Assembly (NCBI GenBank): GCA_030998015.1
Contig: JARWMV010000017.1
Coordinates: 186,001 to 250,000, forward strand
Direction of reading: 5' to 3'
Length of the DNA stretch: 64,000 nt
From: Ceratorhiza oryzae-sativae
Taxonomy: Eukaryota; Basidiomycota; Agaricomycetes; Cantharellales; Ceratobasidiaceae
The notes under the pieces were generated by a model. The model was not told where the DNA came from. It was given only the letters and a program-made list of their open reading frames with translations, and searched no databases. The position numbers were made by a program, and so were the translations under genes. Numbering within the stretch: the first letter of the stretch is position 1; each line of letters opens with the position of its first letter. Positions 24,211-42,000 of the stretch are shown one piece after another.

Positions 24211-26286
24211 ATGCAGGCCCCAGGACAGATGCCGGTGTTTGTCATGAGTAGGCGATATAATTGTGTGTTGTATGTGTGCTGATATATGGCAGACACGGCG
24301 CCCGAGCGGCAGTCGGGCCGAAAAGCGCAGGTTGCAAACATCACCGCCGCCAAGGTATGCCCCACACGCATCCCCCACCGCATCTAACGCGTCTCCCAGA
24401 CCGTCGCAGACGTGATCCGCACATGTCTCGGCCCAAAGGCAATGCTCAAGATGATTCTCGATCCCATGGGCGGCATATTGTACGTGTCGAGCTCGCCCTC
24501 GCCTACTCTACTCACCCCCTGCGCAGATTAACCAACGACGGAAACGCCATTCTCCGAGAAATAGACGTCGCCCACCCAGCCGCAAAGAACATGATTGAGC
24601 TCTCTCGAACACAAGACGAAGAAGTCGGAGACGGAACCACGAGCGTCATTATCCTTGGTCCGTCTTTCCCCTGTCACCCTTTTCGCCTGTACTCACCTCG
24701 CTCTAGCCGGAGAAATACTAGCCCATACTCTTCCCCTCCTCGAACGCTCCATCCATCCCGTCCGAATCATTGCCGGCCTCAACGCGGCGCTCTCCACTGC
24801 ACTTGCCACTGTCGACAAAATATCCATCCCGATCGACACCTCGTCCGAATCCGAAATGCTCGCACTCATTAAAAACGGCCATTGGAACCAAGTTTGTCGC
24901 GCGCTGGTCCGATCTCATGTGCTCCCTTGCCCTCAAGGCCGTCCGGACGGTCACTCAATCGGAGGACGGACAGGGCGTAACTGTCGGCTTGGGCGGTGTG
25001 CCAAGTATCAGGGGCATGACGACGATCGATATCAAGCGATATGCTCGGGTCGAAAAGATCCAGGGTGGAACGATCGAGGATTCTCAGGTGCTGTCGGGTG
25101 TACTGATCAACAAAGACATTACCCATCCGAAAATGCGTCGTCGCATCGCCAATCCCCGAATTATCCTCCTCGACTGCCCGTTGGAATACAAAAAGGGCGA
25201 GAGTCAGACCAACATTGAAATCTCCAAGGAAGAAGACTGGGCCAGGATTCTCGAGATTGAAGAGGAACAATCAAATTCATGTGCGAGCGGCTGATCGAAT
25301 TTAAGCCTGATCTGGTCATCACTGAAAAGGGCGTGAGCGGTAAGTGCTGTTTCCTTCCACCACCTTTGTCCTCTAACAAGGATGGATAGATCTGGCTCAG
25401 CACTACCTCCTCAAGGCAAACGTCACCGCCCTCCGTCGTGTCCGAAAATCCGACAACAACCGTATCGCACGAGCTGTCGGCGCCACAATCGTCAACCGCG
25501 TCGAGGACTTGCGCGATTCGGACGTTGGAACTAAATGCGGCATGTTCTATATCGAAAAGCTCGGAGACGAGTATGTCTCTGCCCACCCGGTCATTTACAA
25601 TAACTGACACGACGAATCAGATACTTTACCTTCCTAACTGAATGCACCGCTCCCAAAGCATGCACGATCCTCCTCCGCGGCCCATCCAAGGATATCCTCA
25701 ACGAGATTGACCGAAATCTCGCAGACGCCATGGCCGTAGCTCGCAACGTCGTCTTGAACCCCCGACTCGTCCCCGGCGGAGGTGCGGTCGAAATGGCCGT
25801 CGCCCGAGCGCTCACATCCACCGAGTCACTCGCGGCTTCAGACACCAAGGACAAGGACGTCGCTGGAGCTGCCCAGGGTGCGGTATTCAGGGCAGTTGCC
25901 GAGGCACTGGAAGTGATTCCCAGGACGCTGGTCCAAAACTCGGGTGGAAACGCGATCCGAGTCTTGACCGAGCTGAGGGCAAAACACGCCGCCGGGGAGC
26001 ATACTTGGGGTATCGACGGCCTTGCCGGGAAGATCACGGACATGAAGACTTATGGACTGTACGAGAGTGCCAGTGTCAAGGTTTGTCTTTGCTAGGATTT
26101 TCTTTCTCGTCCTAATCACGTTCACAGATCCAAACGCTCAAAACTGCAATCGAGGCTACGCGCGTGTTGCTTCGTGTGGACGACATTGTTACCGCGACTC
26201 GAAAAGACAGGTCAGGCGGGGGCGGAGGGGCTCCGGCCGTGCAGGATATGGGACAGGATCCGGATGCAGAGCCCGAGATGCCCTAG
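24211..26286 (+). CDS. CCT3: T-complex protein 1 subunit gamma (CCT3)
   Basis: This is a subunit of the cytosolic TRiC/CCT chaperonin that folds actin and tubulin with ATP. The exons read [12 protein letters not shown], then [21 protein letters not shown] and [40 protein letters not shown] and [14 protein letters not shown] follow (ATP-binding chaperonin signatures), then [56 protein letters not shown] and [20 protein letters not shown]. The tail is glycine-rich. Length is about 550 codons. A single base is missing near 25270: one frame ends EEEQ and the homologous continuation [16 protein letters not shown] is in the frame one base earlier, with no intron signals. Since the gene is essential, this is more likely a sequence error than a mutation. 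Confidence 0.95.
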
Positions 26287-27765
26287 TCGCGAGATGCTTG
26301 GATAAGAAACTGTATTTAATCACAAAAAATTATCGTGATTGTGTGCACAACCGGGGCTTACCTCCACGCCTATCATTCGGGGTTCATTCAGTAGGCCAAT
26401 GCGATGGATCGCTCAACCTCATTCCAAGTTCAAGATGTTTCGCTGTGACATGTGCGCATACAGCCGAGCGGAAGAGAACCCGTGTATCAGCTATGCTTTG
26501 AGGATAGACTTGTAGATCTGGCTCGCTGATCCGGTGATCTCGTGTTCGCAGTCAGAATACAGACGGTCAGAGCGCGAATGAGAATTTACACGGAAAGATG
26601 ACTATTAATCTGGGACATTCTAGGGCACTTCACCAGTCCGCGTTCCACCTGTAAGGCAATCCTACATACCCACCACAAGGATCCGAAACGTGAACAGAGG
26701 TTAACGCTAGTAACATATTCATTTTCTTGGTGGAGTCACAGCGCTACAATTGATCTGCATACGTTGTAGATCAATGGATGACACCAGACAGTATTCCAAA
26801 GTGCACATGTATACGTTGACGTGACAAACCTCCTTCTCACGCAGGGATGTTTCTGTTGGCTAAGACAAAATCGTACTTGGCTCAACTACGAAGGTAGAGA
26901 ACTAAGGAAGGAGAGAGGGGGTTCCTGCGAACTCGCGCATGACATCAGAGGGGATACGCAACAAAAACAAATATGCGCATACGTACATGCATATGATTGT
27001 AAATTCAACACTCCTTGCACGCGCTGACACGCCAAGACAGAGCCCGACTTCATTCCATGTATGAGCATCGCAGCTTGCATATTTTCCGGGGGATGCCAGT
27101 TCTGCGGGAGCCGAAATGTGGACCATTCGCTCTGATAGGCTGAATTATCGATTACTATCTGAAGAGCAAGAGCTGCAAACTATTTGCTGAGGTGAAACGT
27201 TGGTCAATACAGATGTCAAATCTACCAAATGCCAGCTTGTATCATCTCGACAATGTCTTTGGTAATACCCTTCGGGTCTCTAGCAGGAGTCTGTACATGA
27301 GGGTTCTTGCTGAATGCATCAAGGATTTCTCTGGCTTTGTCAAGAATAAGGTTCTCTTTCCCCGCTGCACAGCGTTGGTGGATTTTGACCAAGTCAGAAA
27401 CCTCGCTATGGTGTGTTGGTCGATAGTTCATCAAGAGTGTGCCTGAGAGCGACTTGATCGAGTACGCTGTACAAAGTGCGGAATATAACATCCTTTCAGC
27501 CGTCGAAGTCATTCGGATAGAATAAAGGGCCACACGGGCGTCGCACTAGTACAATTGTACTCGACACATGCCATGCTCAGGGTGTAATGAGCAGGTGGCA
27601 TTTATTTGGACAGCCTGAGGACACCAGCTGACAATGAACCTTTGGACAGTTGAACCTTCAGAGGATCCTAGGTACCTTTTTCTATGAACTGAGTAATGAT
27701 CGTTGGCCTATAAGGATCCATAGATTCCATTGGTTCAAAAGAAGAACCCGAAGAGCCCTCTCTGG
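26287..27765. other. no gene recognised
   Basis: About 1.5 kb after CCT3. A minus-strand open frame of 103 codons (27222-27533) has no recognisable domain. It ends ARDPKGITKDIVEMIQAGIW and might be the end of a gene or chance. A 14-bp palindrome AGTACAATTGTACT lies near 27548-27561. Nothing else stands out. Confidence 0.35.
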
Positions 27766-28790
27766 ATGTGCAGTAATTTTTATCTAGATCCATATAAAAG
27801 TGGTACTTTGGGCGAGTGCTTTGACGCGATGGGGGACTTCTTGCGCCGCATCTCGGAAAACATGACAAACTCAAGGCATGCTTTAGCGACGTTGTCCACC
27901 TACTCGAGGGCCGCCAAAGCATCACAGTCTCTTTCAGCGAGTCCAAGGGAGGCTGGTGGGAGCTCCTCAAAGCGCACCCTGCTCCATTCGTTGTCTCACC
28001 CGACGCTGAACACGAATCCATTGCTTCCACAGCATCATATGGGATGCCATGACGAATGAAAGTCAAGTAGCAGCCAGGGGTCAAGGTCGGGCTAGTTTGA
28101 CTGGGTTGTACGTCTCTGCCTAAAACCACTGTATCCATACTTTATCGACGTCGTTATCCCAGCGGTAGGCGATTCGAGCGAGACCAGGGACAGCAAGTTC
28201 GCAGAGTCCGAGGCTGCATATCTGTCGGTAGAAGCATGTAGTCATCATGATAGACTTGCTGAGCACGATCTATCAGAAAACCCCGCCATCCTTCCTGACC
28301 CCAGTGCAGGTCTCCAAGCGGCTACAAGATGTCAAGGATGGACTGAAAAAAATCACTCAAACAATGCGAAGACGCCGACGAGTGGTCGTGAGCGCATGCG
28401 CAGATATTTCCAAGCTAGAAAAGCACCACGCGAATGCCAAGTACCTGCCCCTATGCCATCATCATTCACATCACTCATCAAGAATTAAAATAGTCCTAGC
28501 GTCGCCTCCAAAAGGGTAAGACTTTAGGTTCTTTGGTAGCTCCAAGAGTACATCCAGATTTGTTCGATATTCCCGTTGCTCACGTTGGCAGAGGCTCCAG
28601 TCAATCAACGGCCGGACCAGTTGAATACGACGTCAGAATCGGACAAGCCCAGGCGGCCATCGATGCGGTCGGCGCCCAGTGCGACGAGCTCAAGGCCAAG
28701 GTGGCTGGAACCAAGCACGCATGGGCTACGTTCCCGGATCAGGTCGGCAATTTTCTGTCGTCGACCTGGACACACGTGAGTCCCGCGTGA
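27766..28790 (+). pseudogene. unrecognised gene, probably broken
   Basis: I do not recognise the family. Coding-like segments on the plus strand are CSNFYLDPYKSGTLGECFDA / MGDFLRRISENM, then in the frame one base earlier DKLKACFSDVVHLLEGRQSI / TVSFSESKGGWWELLKAHPA (27864-28020). Next is a lysine/arginine-rich helical stretch around 28300-28400 (VSKRLQDVKDGLKKITQTMR) and a final segment ending at 28790 containing YDVRIGQAQAAIDAVGAQCD / ELKAKVAGTKHAWATF. The frame change near 27863 is again one missing base. Other frame changes around 28240 could be introns or lesions. The product would be soluble, with amphipathic helices at the end. Either a lineage-specific gene or a pseudogene is possible. 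Confidence 0.35.
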
Positions 28791-29116
28791 TCGTGACGAT
28801 CTTCAGTCATTTGAAAATTAATTTTGCATTGATTTGTGGCGATATTCTAATAGCGTTGCATACATTCGGAGTGTCGGGGAAGCTATACTACAACACTCAT
28901 TTACGTTTCAAGTTTCACGCGTATGACTTATTGTTTGTAGGATGGCACCAGATGGTTGGATAGTTAGATCGGACCCAGGTGCCCAAATACGCAAGCCTGG
29001 TTCGTTAGTTTTGTTCGAGCACAATATTTTCGACATGCCAAAGCGTTTAACCAGTAATGGAACATAATTAAATTAAACGTCGGAAACAAACTAATAAAAC
29101 ACGTGTAGCAAACTAT
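28791..29116. other. AT-rich spacer, no gene seen
   Basis: A short AT-rich gap that includes the 3' untranslated region of the minus-strand ISWI gene. No features are recognised. Confidence 0.4.
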
Positions 29117-33666
<4,550 letters not shown>

Positions 33667-33769
33667 GGTATCGGGGAGGTAGAGCTCGGCGGGCAAGACA
33701 GTAGATCTTGTGGCGGAGGGGCGAACCAACCGAGAGTGGTGGTCGATGAGCGTGTACTTCACGCCCGGT

Positions 33770-33775
33770 CACGTG
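33770..33775 (-). promoter_or_regulatory. CACGTG element upstream of ISWI
   Basis: A GTCACGTGC context lies 104 bp upstream of the ISWI start codon, within the 182-bp gap to the EI24/RRT8-like gene. It matches elements before MAU2, DUS1, HOG1/CCT3 and the Crinkler-like gene. Confidence 0.35.
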
Positions 33776-33848
33776 CTTCACCTTTTTCGCTCCCCCAGAA
33801 TAAATGCAATCAAAATTCAGAATCAATTGTTCACATCACAATACAGAG

Positions 33849-35267
33849 CTACTGCCAGGCCCCAGCTACTCTCTCGCTCTCCTGCAACTGAGCCTTTTCC
33901 CTCGAGTCCAACTGGCTCGTTCCCCTTGGCGAGAGCTCGATTGTTTCTCCAGGCCCGGTTTCAACAATGCGAGGCGGCAGAGGTTTGAGCTCACCCCTGC
34001 GGAAAAGCTCCTGCCGCTTCTCCAGTCTAAGACACGCCTAAGTGATCAAACATGGGTCGAAATATACCACTAGACGCACCATGAGCCCACATGGCGGACG
34101 CGATCCTGTTCGAGATGGTCATTCCGATGCCAATAATGGGCAAAGACTCAAACAAGGCTGCCGTAAAGCCGAAAGCTATCAAAAACGACATTAGCATAGG
34201 TTAGGTGGTTCCAGATGACCGACTCACATCGATAATCCCATTTCCTTTCCTCCATATATGTCGCAATCTGTTGAGGCGTCATCTTTTTTAGTTTAAAATA
34301 CTGCAATTTATTCAGCATTTATGTTATATTTCCAAGAGGTAAACTCACAGGAGCATGCAGCCCTCTCGATGTAGAAATCGCCTTCATCCATGCCGAGATT
34401 CCCAATCCCAGAAACGGAATAAAGTTGAGCGGAGCAAGGACCACTTTTTTCGCAAGCGCAGTTAATCACACGTGATAAAGGATTGATATTCAAGAACCAC
34501 CCACGTCTGCCAACCGCAATCCTGAGAATGGGATTCCCAATCCACTTTTCCCAACCTGGCGGTATCGCATCCGGCTTTGGCGGTTTCTGCCACTCTATCG
34601 GGCTCTCTAGTCAACCATCATTGAATAACGGAATCGACTGACCTTCTACGTATGGTCCCCAAAACTCTGGCCCCTTCCCTCGAGACACAAGTGTTTGGTC
34701 CCAAGCTCTGTCCCTCGCAACTCGAAGGTTACGGGCAAGGAAAAAGTATAGTATGCCAGTGATTTGGTCACTTATGAAGAGCAGTGTCGCATCTGGTCAA
34801 AGTGCAGTTGAAAAGATGTGATATATCGTTGGAAAGGTCCAATACATACACGTTCCGACATCCAGCGGAAGCTGATAGCCGAACACCCGGTCGTTTGATA
34901 GACCCGTAAATCTCGTGAACTATATCATGTTAGTGGATCATATCATAGCAGGAATCGAGTAACCTCACTTTAGGAGAAAATATCCAACGAATGCCTTTTG
35001 TATCTTGAACGTCATAGCAAACTAAAGTGTGATTCGTCAAAACCGTTATGCTCACACATCGAAGTGAGTTCTCACCCAGACAAAGGCGATGATGCCCCCT
35101 CGTCGAACACCATGACGACACTTGTCCCTACCAACTGATGTCAATTGTTATCTTCGTAGCATGCTGCAACTCACCAGACGGGATTCCGTATCAGTGGGTC
35201 ACTCAAAAGTCGGTAGACTCCCACAACACAGTACATAGGCGGAAATGTAAGAAGCTCTTGAGGCATC
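33849..35267 (-). CDS. EI24/RRT8-like integral membrane protein
   Basis: This resembles the fungal outer-spore-wall RRT8/LDS and EI24 family of polytopic membrane proteins; the biochemical role is unknown. The ATG at 35267 gives MPQELLTFPPMYCVVGVYRL, a short N-terminus usual for the family. Later exons give PLDVGTYATLLFISDQITGI, FLARNLRVARDRAWDQTLVS, PPGWEKWIGNPILRIAVGRR, VLAPLNFIPFLGLGISAWMK, YFKLKKMTPQQIATYMEERK and ALFESLPIIGIGMTISNRIA. An intron near 34032-34080 then joins SAMWAHA to CLRLEKRQELF, the conserved W-A-x-(D/x)-L-E-K-R-Q ending. A charged tail follows to the stop at 33849. At least four hydrophobic segments are visible. An upstream open stretch to 35476 has no homologous look, so I did not include it. 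Confidence 0.7.
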
Positions 35268-35570
35268 GTTGAGCTGGCAGTAACGAAGACAAGAACAAGA
35301 TGCCACGACTCGAATTCACCAGCCCAGCACAGCACGGAACGGCGGATCGTGTCTAAGTATAACGTGATGGTTGAAATAGAGTAGGCGCCCATGACGTTCC
35401 AGGGCCATGACCAAACATCGAACAACGTATTCCTTCTCCGGCCATACGATTTAAATTTGGTTGTCTCCCTCTGCATTTACACTGCAACGCTCATCATGCC
35501 CAGGAAAAGAATATTTTATTATGTGACTGTATACAAAAAAGCAGAAACAAAGTTAACGACAGACAAATGC
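35268..35570. other. intergenic, EI24/RRT8-like promoter and GH5 3' end
   Basis: About 300 bp between two minus-strand genes. It contains the 5' side of the membrane-protein gene and an AT-rich 3' flank of the GH5 gene. No separate gene is supported. Confidence 0.4.
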
Positions 35571-37967
35571 CTAGGCGGTCGAGGTGCTGTTTGCAAGATA
35601 AGGCTGGCACACGTTGGGATCAGTCAGCTTGGTCGGGTCCTTGTCGAAATATCCTGCCGCAAGAGAATCGAGGTAGGACCTGTATGAAATTGGATAAGCA
35701 ACATTTTCATCAAATTTATAAGGATGGGCTCACCAGGCAGGGCTGAAGACGGAACCCTCTTCAACTCGGAAGTTCCAGAATATCCAGCCGTCAGCTTGGC
35801 CAGCGTAAATGTACTTCTGAGCGTCAGCCCCTATTGAACGCGTCACGAATTAGCACCAACAAAATACTCGAGCAAAGAACCTACACTGATGGAGGAAGCT
35901 TGCATTGCTGCAAAATTCGTGGCCAACGACCATTCACCAAAGAACATAGGACGATTGTTCTCAGCGGTAGCTCTCGTGACGCGGTCAGTGTCTACACAAG
36001 TCGATTAGAGCTGTGCGGACTTCCAGGCATATAATACGCTTACTGCAAATAACTTTCAAGTACGACTCCGCATTGGGATCAGCGACACCGCCTACATTCA
36101 TGTTAAGAAAAGCCTAGCGCTTGGCACAACACAAGAACTTACCAAATGCGAAGTACAAGTGGGCGTCATAAACTTGAGGCCCGATGGCGACATCAGCCGG
36201 GTTTCTGGAATCATAGCTTGGTAAAAGTATGGTAAACAGATAATGGTTACGCACGGTGGGTCATTGTACTGCCAATCCTTGTTCATGAATCTTTTAACAA
36301 ATCAGAATCAATATCTATGCTGAAACGCAAATACTCACGCGGTGCTCAGGCACTGGCGATTCGAACCGGCTCCGAGAATATAACCCTTCTTGTGGTGAGA
36401 GTGCCTCTCTTCGATATGCCTCTCGAGGCTGTATCCGTGCGGGACACGCTTGTCTCCAGCCAGAGCAGCAACAACTCCCTTGATAGTTCCGCCAACAGAC
36501 TCGAGCAAGGTCGCGTCCAGAGCGTCGGTGTTAGTCAGTCGAGGGGTTCCGTACTCCTTTCGCATCGCCGCGTCCGCATCGGACATACTTCCCACCGTAC
36601 GTTTCACGTGCCAAGCGGGAATACCCAGCTCTCGAGCACTGTCTTGGATACACGAGGCTATCTCCACCAGAAGGGGTTGTATAGCTTCGTCAACCTTCCT
36701 GGATAGACCCAGGAGACCCCCACTGAGCACAGAGGTGAAATCAAAGACCGCGTTGTCCAGCAATTTTGTGTAATCAGCGTCATCGCAAGTAATGCCCATA
36801 ACAAGCTCGACCAAGCGAACAACCTTGACGAATTTACGCTCGTCTAAAAACCAGGTAGACCGTCAATCATGCTCTGTGATTTGTTTTTTCTAAACTTACA
36901 GTCCCCAAGCCCGGGAGTTTTGTTGTAGTCCATCTCGGGCTCATTGATCGCCTCAATGGCAAACACATTGCTGAAATCAGGATCCAAGTGCGACATGGCG
37001 GTCATCACACCGGCCCAAATCAACGCACGATTATAGTTTTCGTCTTTCTATAAAACCGGTCTAGTGGGCAGAAAGAGCAGGGCTGATTGATGACTCACGT
37101 AGAACCCCACAGTGTGGCTACACTGCCCAGCGAACATTTGGTTGGCGGAGGATACTCCCGGAAGAGCGTGCAAGTCCAACATTGCGTGAATGCCCTTGGC
37201 TTTCAGCATCCTCAAGCCCTTTTTGAGCCACGCCATACCACCTCTAGGCTGTAGACCCAAAGATGAGAAAAGATGCAGGACGATACGGGGGATCCACATA
37301 CGAAGTATTCTGTCGAGCGGTCGACCAACCCTTCGACGATCCAAAAACCCATCGGGATGCGCACAGTATTGAGACCTGCATCAGCAATCTTGTCGACGTG
37401 CTCTTGTGTGAACCAGGTTGACCTGGGGAGGTCACGTTAGAGTATATCGCTTATAGAGGTCCTAATGACATACCAATGCTGCGCAAAAACCTTGTCGGCT
37501 TGCTCCTGTCCTAGCTTCTTCACAAGACCACTGTAGAGATCCTTTGTTAGCATTGAGGCTTGATTCTTAAACAAAGCCTAGTACTAACTATTCACTAGCC
37601 GCGCAAGTGGAACAGTCGCTACACGTTTCTCCGCCCATGCTTTTCCATTCGTTTGGCACTGGTGATCAATTGGTAAGCGCTTCGAACTTCCCTAAAGAAA
37701 AACGCTCGAGCTCACACATCCAAGGCTCAGTGAGAAGCCTTTAGCCGCCAAGGCACTGTCAGCGACGATGCGTATATTTCTAAGAAAGGTGACGACATAC
37801 CAGCTACCAAGCTACGTTGAGATGTCAGACTTTTTGTCTTCTAGGTACTAGGATATCAAACTTACGTTTACGCCGTAGACCTTATCTACGGGCAATCCAT
37901 TATTTGCGGCATAGGTAGCGGCTGCGGCCAGCAACCCAGTCGCGCAAGCTACGGAGCAAAATCTCAT
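35571..37967 (-). CDS. secreted glycoside hydrolase family 5 (exo-beta-1,3-glucanase-like)
   Basis: Probably an extracellular or wall beta-glucanase. The start MRFCSVACATGLLAAAATYA is a signal peptide, followed by NNGLPVDKVYGVN and VPNEWKSMGGETCSDCSTCA. Next are WFTQEHVDKIADAGLNTVRI and PMGFWIVEGLV, then MAWLKKGLRMLKAKGIHAML and DLHALPGVSSANQMFAGQ, a typical GH5 (beta/alpha)8 barrel. FAIEAINEPEMDYNKTPGLG holds the acid/base Glu in NEP. MFFGEWSLATNFAA holds the nucleophile Glu, and the tail is rich in WIFWNFRVEEG and CQPYL. Paired cysteines fit secretion. There are about ten introns. The middle region with ARELGIPAWHVKRTVGSMSD is longer than in yeast Exg1, so the subfamily is uncertain. A TATAAA on the minus strand (38098-38103) lies about 130 bp upstream of the start. 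Confidence 0.88.
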
Positions 37968-39034
37968 CTCTGGCGGGATGAGTGACGAAAGTTTTCAACA
38001 GAGATTAAAGAAGCGACAGTATCCTCAAGAGAGTGTGCCCGAGAGCAGGAAGGTCCAGGGAAAATAGAGATGGGTCATGCTGCTTGTCCGGGTCGAGTTT
38101 ATATGCAAGGACCTCGCGGAGTGCTCGGCGTGGACCAGGGGATTTTTCTGAACAGAGGCCTCTTCTGTTCAGTGATGCTCTTCCGGAAGCGTATGCGCAA
38201 GGCTGAGCTCAGGTTCTCCTCCAGATGGTTAGCAGGCTGAGACAGAGGTGGGCCAGAAAATACCCGGTGGCAACCGTCACCTCATGGCATATGCTGGTGC
38301 TTGCCATGCCGCGACCGCCAGACCGGCCTTTTCATAGCCGTCGCTATGAGTCCGTCTGCGTCGAGGCGTGCACATCGCTTGAAGGAAGCCAAAGTTTGTC
38401 TGACTGTTGGCACGTTGCCGTTTGATAAGAAGATCAGCCCCGCAAGGACCTGCTCCTGAGCTAACCCAGCCTTCTATCCAGGATCGGCCAACCACCAGAT
38501 CAATTGAGATATCACCAACACTTCCGTAAAATCATTGCCCGTTCGCCCACGGTTGGGCCCGCGACTGTATGCTCTCGAGCTGGGCCCGCGGCGAACGGCA
38601 GGGTATGGAAACTTGTGTGATCCAGATTATCTTCGCGTCCAATAATGTCACCAACCAGTGGCGTTTGCCGTCGACAGTGACCGCCATATTCTCTGGCCAA
38701 TTTCCAACTTCGGGCATTCTCAAATTCAATTAATACGCCAAGTTATTTCATGGTCGGTTGGAAACTACATATTGCATTTATATAAATTCAGGTTTCGTTT
38801 GCGTGGAATGGATCTGTGGGAAACACGAGGCCACAATGCTGAGTGAGCGCTCCAAAGCGCACTTAGACTGACACGTTGACGTAGGCTCGCTAGAAATTGG
38901 GGGATTCGCAGCGGAAGGATATATATTCGACGTTGTATATACCAGTCAGATACTGAGCACTCACAACGCTGATCACTATAAACCCCCATGGTCCAAGAGT
39001 AGATTCCACCCTTGCTACACGTGGATTGGGGTCT
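37968..39034. promoter_or_regulatory. GH5 upstream region and hAT flank
   Basis: About 1.1 kb. The first 150 bp contain the GH5 promoter with TATAAA at 38098-38103 (minus). The remainder, up to the hAT target site, has only short open frames (for example 38225-38425) without domains. Confidence 0.45.
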
Positions 39035-39042
39035 ACGAGCAC

Positions 39043-42000
39043 CAGTGTTGGTAATAACACATGTTATCGTGTTAGTCAATGTTACTTATGTAATCGGTCA
39101 AAGTTATGTCAAAGTTAATGTCATATGTTAGAGCCACGTGATTACATGCGCAAAGAGACTGGCAACAGGCGAAGCGTAGAGCAAGTAGATACACACAACT
39201 GATTAGTTTAAGACATTGCTCAAGGAGTTTGGTCAGATACAACTGGGTAAAATGTCTCTTGTGTGGCTAAATCATATATCTCGAGCTCTTTCTGTAAGTT
39301 AACAAGTCCACCTTTCATGAAGACATCCAAACCTTGCCCCTCGGAGTTGGAATAGCTATAGTTAAATAGTTCAGCCAGCGTAATAGCAATTTGTGTGCTG
39401 AAGAAGGTTTGCGATTGCCAAGAGGTAGTACTGGGTTCGGGCTTGATGGGTGCCTCAAACTCCTCATCTTGCAGATCCTTGTTGTCCAATACATCTTGCT
39501 GGAGCCTTGCTGCGAGCACAGCAATGTCATGAGATGCAGGATCTTCGTCCATCATGTCAATATCGGCAACTTCTTCTGCGGTCTTGTCATGCTGATCAGT
39601 ATTCAATTCTGGGCTGGGAGCGACTGAACTTGTAGGGTGAATAGATAACCCACCAAATTGGTGTTGTAGATGGGCTCAAGTTAGTCCCTCAGCAGCATGC
39701 TTGCACTTCAGGTCCATTCGTACAACCGCCATGTCAAATACCTTATCAAAGGCAAGTTGAGCTTGGCGCTTTGTGTGAATGTGACCCATTTTGCTGAATA
39801 GCCTCTCACATCCAGCAGAGTTAGCTACAATTGACAGCACATGGATAGCAAGGTGTGCTAGCTGGTGGCGGCCGGAGTTTGGCGTCTTGTATGCAAGTAG
39901 CCCTGACCAGATGCTGACAAGGTTGATTGGTCGGCCCTATAGTGTATTTAGATTGTTATCAACAGTATATCTATGCATCTTGAAATAGACAACCTACTGC
40001 ATGCTCATAGGATAGTCGAAGCTCTTCGTAGTCCCATCTATCAGGATGAAACTCATTACAGCCCTCATAATGGTCCAGGAATGCCTTGTGCAACTCCAGA
40101 TCATTCTCCATCTGGAACACACAACAGAATACACACTTTGCTACTCCATATAGAGACAATCAATTGAGTTGCATGTTTTGGGGGTTGAAGAGTCAAGCTT
40201 GAATGAATGGATTTAGGAAAACGGCCAGAATAAAGGGATCTTGATTGGTTTTTGACCATCAACGTTCAAGACTGGCCAAAATACATCATTGGACTTTGGG
40301 ATCAAGACCTTGCACTGAATATGTGTGATAAAGTCAACCAAGTTCAACCAATATGTGATCAAGCCAGGTTGTGGGTGCTTGAGAAATGTTTGCTGCAATG
40401 GCAAGGGGCTCAAGATAGTGTTTAAGCCTATTTAAGAATACATCAGTCAGCCAAAGCAATGTGTAAGAAGCAAAAGCCATTCACTTGCTGAGCTTACACC
40501 AAAACCCTGGGTCTTCTATATTCCTTATAATTTTTTCGACTAGCTGCTTATTCTCTGAGGATCAACCAGCACTATCCCAGAATGCCTCAGGTTTAAGTGT
40601 TACCAGAGAGTGGGGTGTATGAGACTTGGAAATCAAGCTAGAGAAGGACAGAAAGTGAGCGGTCCAGCATGTAATTGATGGTACACTGAAGCTATGCATC
40701 CTGCCAGTTGCCCAAACTTGTTCTTTGTGCAGGAGACCAAGTAAATAAGAGTGATTTAACATCCACTTGATTATCTCTATTGCGTCCACTGCAGTGCTCA
40801 CAAGCCCAGATTTGAGACACAGAATATCTCCAACAACCAGATTCACCTATCGAAGCACAAATCAGAGTAATCAATCACATATATTCACATCTTTACTTAC
40901 CTGATGTGCCCAGCAGTCAAAAACCAGTATATGAGGCTGCATGCAATGCAAGCAAACTTGCATTGCCCTGGAATCACCTCCTGCATCTGAAACCCATGCA
41001 ATGACACGTACACCATAGTCCTTTTCCACCTTGTCAATGTCTGAGAGCACAGCATTTAAGTGATTTTCTGCTGTCTTGCATTGGGCCGACATATCATGAA
41101 CCTTGACAGTATAAGTCTGGTCACAAATGAGTATCATATCAGAATAAACTATAGAAAAATAACTTCACCTTGTAATTGACTGACAACATCAATGCTAGCA
41201 AGTAGTTCTGTTTAATATTCTTCCAGCCATCGCTCATGCCTGTTGCTATATGCCCTTTTACAGCTTCACACATTGATGCATTGGCAAGCTTGACCTCCTG
41301 GCATAATACATCACCAGACAGCTTGTGCCAATCAGGAAGCTTGGCTTCAGGAACCCAGTTCTGGAAGAATAGTTGGGTCTGAGGTTGATTGATTGCATGC
41401 CACAAGAATCTGTTGGCCACCCAAAGCCTACAGAGGTCAGACTCAAAGCGCTTCTGGTCCTCTTTTGATAGGCCACCCCACAACCCAGGTGTACCTGATA
41501 TCTGGTGGTCCACAGGTTGCGACACTTCATGAGGGGCATTGGATGTGGTACAGCTTGGTGTACGCAAGCTGGTTTCATTCTCTAGGTGTGTTTTGGCTTG
41601 TGGATCTATGAGCTTGCATCTCTTAATGTGAGCCTTGAAGCCTTCTTGTCTTCCTGAGACAGGCTTGACTAATGTTTGGGCTAAAGTAAATATGATCAGT
41701 AGGCTATTTTAGCTGGTGGTCAAAAATTATCTGTACCCCATTCCTTTGGCTCGGTGTCTGAACAAACCAATACAAGTGAGCCACTCTCCCTGGCAGCATC
41801 TTCTTGGTGAAGAACGTCAATTTTTTCGTTCAAGCATGCATTACACCAAGCATTGAGAAAGGTACCATTTTTGCTGTGATAATCCTTTGCAGATTTGGCA
41901 TTGTTTGAAGGGCTCCAAGATGAGAAATAATCCCAGTGCCATAGTTTTGGGGGCATTATGAATGGTTCAGCAAAGTGATTGGGAGGGGAAAGGCTGAGGC

